Source of the DNA: Erythrobacter sp. KY5
Lineage (GTDB): Bacteria; Pseudomonadota; Alphaproteobacteria; Sphingomonadales; Sphingomonadaceae
DNA length: 64,000 bases
Direction: 5' to 3'
Assembly (NCBI RefSeq): GCF_003264115.1
Contig: NZ_CP021912.1
Coordinates: 2,897,001-2,961,000, forward strand
Program-made: the position numbers and the translations under genes
Part shown: positions 60,680-64,000 of the stretch, piece after piece
Position numbering within the stretch: position 1 is the first letter of the stretch
Layout: each line of letters opens with the position of its first letter
The notes under the pieces: generated by a model
What the model saw: only the letters and a program-made list of their open reading frames with translations
The model's database searches: none
Told to the model about the DNA's origin: nothing

Positions 60680-62152
60680 ATGACGGTCCGCTCTGCCATC
60701 AGAGCCGCCATGCTGTGCGTTGCAATTGTTGCTGCGCAGCCTTCTTACGCGCAGGATATCGAGCCTCTCGAGGAACCGCTTGAACAGGCCCTGCGCACAG
60801 GTCCGCTTTTGCCCAGGGAAGTGTTGCGTTCATCCGCCCTCACATTCCCGAGCATTCTCGAAAGCTTCCAGCGTGAAGCAGCCGCCCGGTCCGACCAGCT
60901 TGCAGCCGATGGCGCTTTCGATCTGATACTCGAAGGGGAAGCCTACGACCGCGTCACCGGCACATTTTCAGGTGGCTATGCCGAAGTCGGCGCGCGCCAA
61001 CCGCTCGCCCCGATGGGTGCGGAAATCTACGGGACCTATCGCCTGTCCGACGGCACCTTTCCGATTTACGAAAATATCTACAACACCAATCAGCTCGGTG
61101 AATTCAAGGTCGGCGGCCTCTTGTCGCTGCTACGCAACAACAGCATCGATCAGCGGCGTTTCGCGGTCGAGGACAGCCGGCTTGCCGCAGGTCAGGCGCA
61201 GCTCGATGTGCTTTTGGTGCAATTGCAGGTCCAGCACGAAGCGCTCGGCGCATATTGGCGCTGGGTCGCGGCAGGCGAGGAAATCCGCGTTTACGAAGAA
61301 TTGCTCGAAATCGCAGAAGCGCGCGCAGTGGGCCTTTCGCGCGAGGTTGGTCTGGGTGCACGGGCACAGGTCGACCTGATCGAGAACGAACAAAATGTCC
61401 TTCGCCGCCGCACGCTTCTCGCTGAGGCTCAGCGAACCTTCGCTGTGGCTGCGACCTCGCTTTCCTATTATCTGCGCGATTATGACGGTGAGTTGATCGT
61501 TCCCACCCGGGCGAACCTGCCCACCTCTGACGTCATCGCTGAACTGCCAGACATGGCGAGCCTGATGGCGATCGAGATGAGCGAAGTGCTTGCGAACCGG
61601 CCCGAGCTTCAAAACTTTCGTCTGGCAATCGAGCGCGCAGAAAACAAAGTTGCCTTGCGCGAGAACGACTTGCAGCCCGATCTTCAGCTGCGAGCCGAAG
61701 TCTCACGCGATTTTGGAGCGATCGGGGATGGTGGTTCGACTTTCGACTCCACAGATACCACGGTCGGTGTGACCTTCACTGTTCCGTTGCAGCGACGTAC
61801 AGCGCGCGGACGGCTTCAGCGCGCTGAAGCAGAATTGCGCGAGATCGAACTTCGCGAACGGCGTGTCGCTGACCAGATCGCAGTCGAACTCGACAACATC
61901 CTCACGAACCTCAATGCCTCGCTAAGGCTAGCCGATTTGGCGACTGAAGAGATCGAGCAGGCTGAAGCGATGGTCGCGGCGGAGCGCAGGCGTTTCCAAC
62001 TGGGCGCAGGCGATTTTTTCAGGGTCAACCTGCGCGAGGAAAGCGCGGCGGACGCCAAAATTCGCGGCATCCGCGCACAGCTTGTCGGAAGGCTCGCCAC
62101 CGCAAGCTACAATGCGGCGGTGATGAACCTCGATGAGCTAGGTCTCGAATAG
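60680..62152 (+). CDS. TolC-family outer-membrane efflux protein
   Basis: 490-residue outer-membrane channel subunit. A signal peptide (AMLCVAIVAAQPSYAQ) is followed by the repeated helical OEP domains with long coiled coils (about 180-250 and 390-470; many Arg, Glu and Ala). It starts 2 bp after the HlyD gene. No cargo or protease gene is adjacent, so the exported substrate is unknown. Confidence 0.9.
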   Translation: MTVRSAIRAAMLCVAIVAAQPSYAQDIEPLEEPLEQALRTGPLLPREVLRSSALTFPSILESFQREAAARSDQLAADGAFDLILEGEAYDRVTGTFSGGYAEVGARQPLAPMGAEIYGTYRLSDGTFPIYENIYNTNQLGEFKVGGLLSLLRNNSIDQRRFAVEDSRLAAGQAQLDVLLVQLQVQHEALGAYWRWVAAGEEIRVYEELLEIAEARAVGLSREVGLGARAQVDLIENEQNVLRRRTLLAEAQRTFAVAATSLSYYLRDYDGELIVPTRANLPTSDVIAELPDMASLMAIEMSEVLANRPELQNFRLAIERAENKVALRENDLQPDLQLRAEVSRDFGAIGDGGSTFDSTDTTVGVTFTVPLQRRTARGRLQRAEAELREIELRERRVADQIAVELDNILTNLNASLRLADLATEEIEQAEAMVAAERRRFQLGAGDFFRVNLREESAADAKIRGIRAQLVGRLATASYNAAVMNLDELGLE

Positions 62153-62155
62153 GCT

Positions 62156-64000
62156 CTAAGTGCTCTGGCGCCCTTCGATCAGGCGATCGACGAGAGACGG
62201 GTCCGCAAGTGTGGATGTATCACCCAGCGAGCCGTAGTCGTTTTCTGCCACTTTCCGAAGGATGCGGCGCATGATCTTGCCCGAACGGGTCTTGGGCAGG
62301 CCGTCGGTGAACTGGATCTGGTCAGGCGTCGCGATTGGACCGATCTCCTTGCGCACATGAGCGCGCAGCTCCTGATAGAGTGCGTCGGACCCTTCGACGC
62401 CAGCGTTGGTGGTGACATAGCAATAGATGCCCTGCCCCTTCACATCATGCGGGTATCCGACCACGGCGGCCTCTGCGACCTGAGGGTGGAGCACCAACGC
62501 GCTTTCGACTTCAGCCGTGCCCATCCGGTGGCCTGAGACGTTGATCACGTCGTCCACGCGGCCCGTGATCCAGTAATACCCGTCCTCATCGCGCTTGCAC
62601 CCGTCGCCGGTAAAGTATTTGCCGGGGTAGGTAGAAAAGTATGTCTGCACGAAGCGATCATGATCGCCGTAAACGCTGCGCGCCTGACCCGGCCAGCTGT
62701 GCGTGATGCACAGATTGCCTTCGGTCGCTCCCTCCAGCACCGCCCCGTCATTATCGACCAACTGAGGGCGAATGCCGAACATCGGCAGCCCCGCGCTCCC
62801 CGGTTTCATGTCGTGCGCGCCGGGAAGGGTCGTGATCATGCAGCCGCCGGTTTCGGTTTGCCACCAGGTGTCGATGATTGGGCAACGGCCTTCTCCGACC
62901 ACATCGAAATACCATCTCCAGGCTTCGGGATTGATCGGCTCTCCCACGCTTCCCAGCAAGCGGAGCGAGGACCGGTCGCGGCTGGTCACGTAGCCATCAC
63001 CTTCCCGCATCAGCGCGCGGATCGCGGTGGGTGCCGTGTAGAGAATGTTGACCTTGTGCTTCGCCACAACATCCCAGAAACGCCCGAAATCGGGGTAGTT
63101 GGGAACACCTTCGAACAGCACCTGCGTCGCGCCGTTCATCAGCGGGCCATAAACGATGTAGCTGTGCCCAGTGACCCAGCCGATATCCGCCGTGCACCAG
63201 AACACCTCACCCGGCTGATAATCGAAGATGTAGTTGAAGGTGGTGGCAGTCCAGACGCCGTATCCGCCGGTCGTATGCAGCACGCCCTTGGGCTTTCCGG
63301 TCGATCCTGAGGTGTAGAGAATGAACAGCGGGTCCTCTGCGGACATAGTCTCGCAAGGGACGTCAGCGTCCGACCTGACGGCGTGGAACCAGTGATCGCG
63401 CCCTTCGACCATCGGCACGTCGAGGCCGGTGTGCTGCACAACCAACACTCCGGTCACATCGACCCCATCGACATTGAGAGCGGCGTCGACATTGGCTTTG
63501 AGGGGAACGCTCTTTGCGCCGCGTTTGCCTTCATCGGCTGTGACCACGAAGCGGCTTTCGCAGTCGATGATACGGCCTGCGAGCGCTTCGGGTGAGAAGC
63601 CGCCGAAAACGACCGAGTGGATCGCGCCGAGCCTTGCGCAAGCAAGCATGGCAGTCACACCCTCTACGATGTTTGGCATATAGATTGTCACGCGCTCGCC
63701 CCGGGTCACGCCGATGGCTTTCAGGGCGTTGGCCATATGAATGACTTCCGTGTGCAGCTGGCGAAATGTGAGTGTGCGCGAAGGCGTTGTAGGGTCGTCA
63801 GGCTCGAAGATGATGGCGGGTGTCTCCCCGCGGCTTTCGAGATGACGGTCAACCGCGTTGTGACACAGGTTCAGGGAACCGTCGGCAAACCACTTGATAT
63901 CGACAGGGTCGTAGCTCCATTCCCCGCCCTTGCTCGGCTGCGTGGTCCAGTCGAGACGCTTGGCCTGTTCGAGCCAGAAACCATCGGGATCAGCCAGCGA
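62156..64000 (-). CDS. acs: Acetyl-CoA synthetase (partial, 5' end outside the window)
   Basis: AMP-forming acetate-CoA ligase; about 614 C-terminal residues are visible and some 35 are cut off at the window end. The frame is open to base 64000. The adenylation motif is [24 protein letters not shown] is the acetate-pocket region, and [14 protein letters not shown] holds the Lys that is acetylated in regulation. It activates acetate for the TCA/glyoxylate pathways. Confidence 0.95.
   Translation of the reverse strand, partial: SLADPDGFWLEQAKRLDWTTQPSKGGEWSYDPVDIKWFADGSLNLCHNAVDRHLESRGETPAIIFEPDDPTTPSRTLTFRQLHTEVIHMANALKAIGVTRGERVTIYMPNIVEGVTAMLACARLGAIHSVVFGGFSPEALAGRIIDCESRFVVTADEGKRGAKSVPLKANVDAALNVDGVDVTGVLVVQHTGLDVPMVEGRDHWFHAVRSDADVPCETMSAEDPLFILYTSGSTGKPKGVLHTTGGYGVWTATTFNYIFDYQPGEVFWCTADIGWVTGHSYIVYGPLMNGATQVLFEGVPNYPDFGRFWDVVAKHKVNILYTAPTAIRALMREGDGYVTSRDRSSLRLLGSVGEPINPEAWRWYFDVVGEGRCPIIDTWWQTETGGCMITTLPGAHDMKPGSAGLPMFGIRPQLVDNDGAVLEGATEGNLCITHSWPGQARSVYGDHDRFVQTYFSTYPGKYFTGDGCKRDEDGYYWITGRVDDVINVSGHRMGTAEVESALVLHPQVAEAAVVGYPHDVKGQGIYCYVTTNAGVEGSDALYQELRAHVRKEIGPIATPDQIQFTDGLPKTRSGKIMRRILRKVAENDYGSLGDTSTLADPSLVDRLIEGRQST

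Overview
The window is GC-rich DNA from an aerobic anoxygenic phototrophic alphaproteobacterium, most probably of the Erythrobacter/Porphyrobacter group (Sphingomonadales). It carries a nearly complete photosynthesis gene cluster (about 12.4-51.3 kb). The only ring-V cyclase is the oxygen-dependent AcsF; the reaction-centre operon pufBALM has no pufC or pufQ; carotenoid genes crtC, crtD and crtF are present. The genus assignment is inferred from gene content and order, not from a search.

Left flank (1-12.4 kb): a TonB-dependent receptor; a winged-helix response regulator; an aldo/keto reductase, a short-chain dehydrogenase and an acyl-CoA dehydrogenase; a small secreted protein; a ferredoxin-NADP reductase with a structured leader; and an iron(III) ABC importer split over both strands next to bchI, with a Fur/Irr-like palindrome before the binding-protein gene.

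Photosynthesis cluster: bchI-bchD-bchO-orf60 (+), crtD-crtC (-), crtF (+), bchC-bchX-bchY-bchZ-pufB-pufA-pufL-pufM (+), then on the minus strand bchG-bch2-bchP-tspO-orf86, ppsR and aerR/ppaA, and on the plus strand bchF-bchN-bchB-bchH-bchL-bchM-lhaA-puhA-puhB-puhC-orf112-acsF-puhE-hemA, closed by a strong two-way terminator and a convergent lipoprotein cytochrome c gene. Together these encode 5-aminolevulinate synthesis, the Mg branch to bacteriochlorophyll a, hydroxylation, desaturation and methylation of acyclic carotenoids, the reaction centre with LH1, and assembly factors. PpsR-type operators (TGT-N12-ACA or one-base variants) lie before crtF/crtD, bchC, bchG and aerR/bchF; in three of them the right half-site is also a TTGACA-like -35 box.

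Right flank (51.6-64 kb): a DUF1499 membrane protein, a CDP-alcohol phosphatidyltransferase, a nucleoside transporter, a TVP38-flavoprotein disulfide reductase fusion, a further FAD oxidoreductase, a three-gene ABC/HlyD/TolC export operon whose ABC protein has lost every catalytic ATPase motif, and acetyl-CoA synthetase running off the window end.

No tRNA, rRNA, CRISPR array or insertion sequence was recognised. The ABC export operon with a dead ATPase domain is the least explained system here; the operator/promoter overlap and RNA hairpins of the photosynthesis cluster are the next most informative signals.
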